64,000 bases of DNA from Cytophagales bacterium Alg240-R148 (GTDB lineage Bacteria; Bacteroidota; Bacteroidia; Cytophagales; Cyclobacteriaceae), in assembly GCA_900537185.1 (NCBI GenBank), contig LS999827.1, positions 5,001 through 69,000 on the forward strand. Reading direction: 5' to 3'. Position 1 is the first letter of the stretch. Each line of letters starts with the position of its first letter. This document shows positions 63,968 through 64,000 of the stretch, piece after piece. Below the pieces are notes generated by a model. That model saw nothing but the letters and a program-made list of their open reading frames with translations, searched no databases and was not told the DNA's origin. Made by a program: the position numbers and the translations under genes.

Positions 63968-64000
63968 ATGGGTGACAACTTACAACAAATAAAAACCCTA
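63968..64000 (+). CDS. Possible start of a gene that continues outside the window
   Basis: ATG followed by ten sense codons (MGDNLQQIKTL) up to the edge of the window, after an AAC-rich stretch. Too short to name; it may be chance. Confidence 0.25.
   Translation, partial: MGDNLQQIKTL

Noticed and set aside
1-64000. CRISPR arrays, insertion sequences, prophage or integrase genes
   Set aside because: No regularly spaced repeats, transposase, integrase or phage genes were seen; the window reads as stable chromosome.

Overview
The window looks like a chromosomal segment of a Bacteroidota bacterium, most likely a Cytophagales-type (possibly marine) organism. The evidence is: SusC/SusD pairs, a hybrid two-component regulator with a Reg_prop propeller, CRTAC1/FG-GAP lipoproteins, an Na+-NQR operon, a low-GC sequence with few Shine-Dalgarno sites, and several promoters that fit the Bacteroidota pattern TTG - about 20 bp - TAnnTTTG. 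The species call is inference; there is no rRNA in the window.

Layout. (1) 0-18.7 kb: a glycan-utilisation-like locus. On the minus strand a hybrid sensor/AraC regulator is followed by an Ig-like lipoprotein, SusC, SusD and two FG-GAP lipoproteins. Divergently, a family-3 beta-glucosidase and a sodium:solute symporter follow. Together these suggest sensing, outer-membrane uptake, periplasmic hydrolysis and inner-membrane import of a beta-linked oligosaccharide. (2) 18.7-26.8 kb: housekeeping genes. relA/spoT - fur-like - STAS - purA lie on the minus strand; tRNA-Leu(UAG), tig, clpP and clpX lie on the plus strand. (3) 26.8-27.8 kb: a well-formed SAM-I riboswitch with its own promoter precedes a single gene I do not recognise. 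(4) 27.8-32.5 kb: nqrABCDE with no nqrF beside it. (5) 32.6-39.1 kb: cmk, a tiny lipoprotein, two unknown genes, an enoyl-CoA hydratase-family gene, a PAP2-like membrane protein, rpoN and asnS. (6) 39.2-44.8 kb: two beta-barrel-like proteins, then nhaC-type transporter, cysM and cysE. This last group is preceded by a 26-residue leader ORF ending in seven consecutive Cys codons, with a canonical promoter and a hairpin plus U-run: a probable cysteine attenuator. An AraC-family regulator is divergent. (7) 44.8-64 kb: mostly secreted proteins. These include an MBL-fold hydrolase, DUF3472 and SnoaL-like proteins, a LolA-like and a BNR-propeller protein, an ECF42-type sigma factor with a YCII/DGPF protein, a DUF2459-like membrane protein, a serine beta-lactamase-family enzyme, a TPR protein and two overlapping transglutaminase/DUF3857-type proteins, one of which has lost its catalytic triad.

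The most notable points are the two sulfur-sensing RNA devices. The SAM-I riboswitch sits in front of an orphan gene, and the poly-Cys leader ORF sits in front of cysE-cysM-nhaC. Both were read directly from the sequence, and neither downstream arrangement (the unknown SAM-controlled protein, the NhaC-family transporter in a cysteine operon) is one I can match to a described system.
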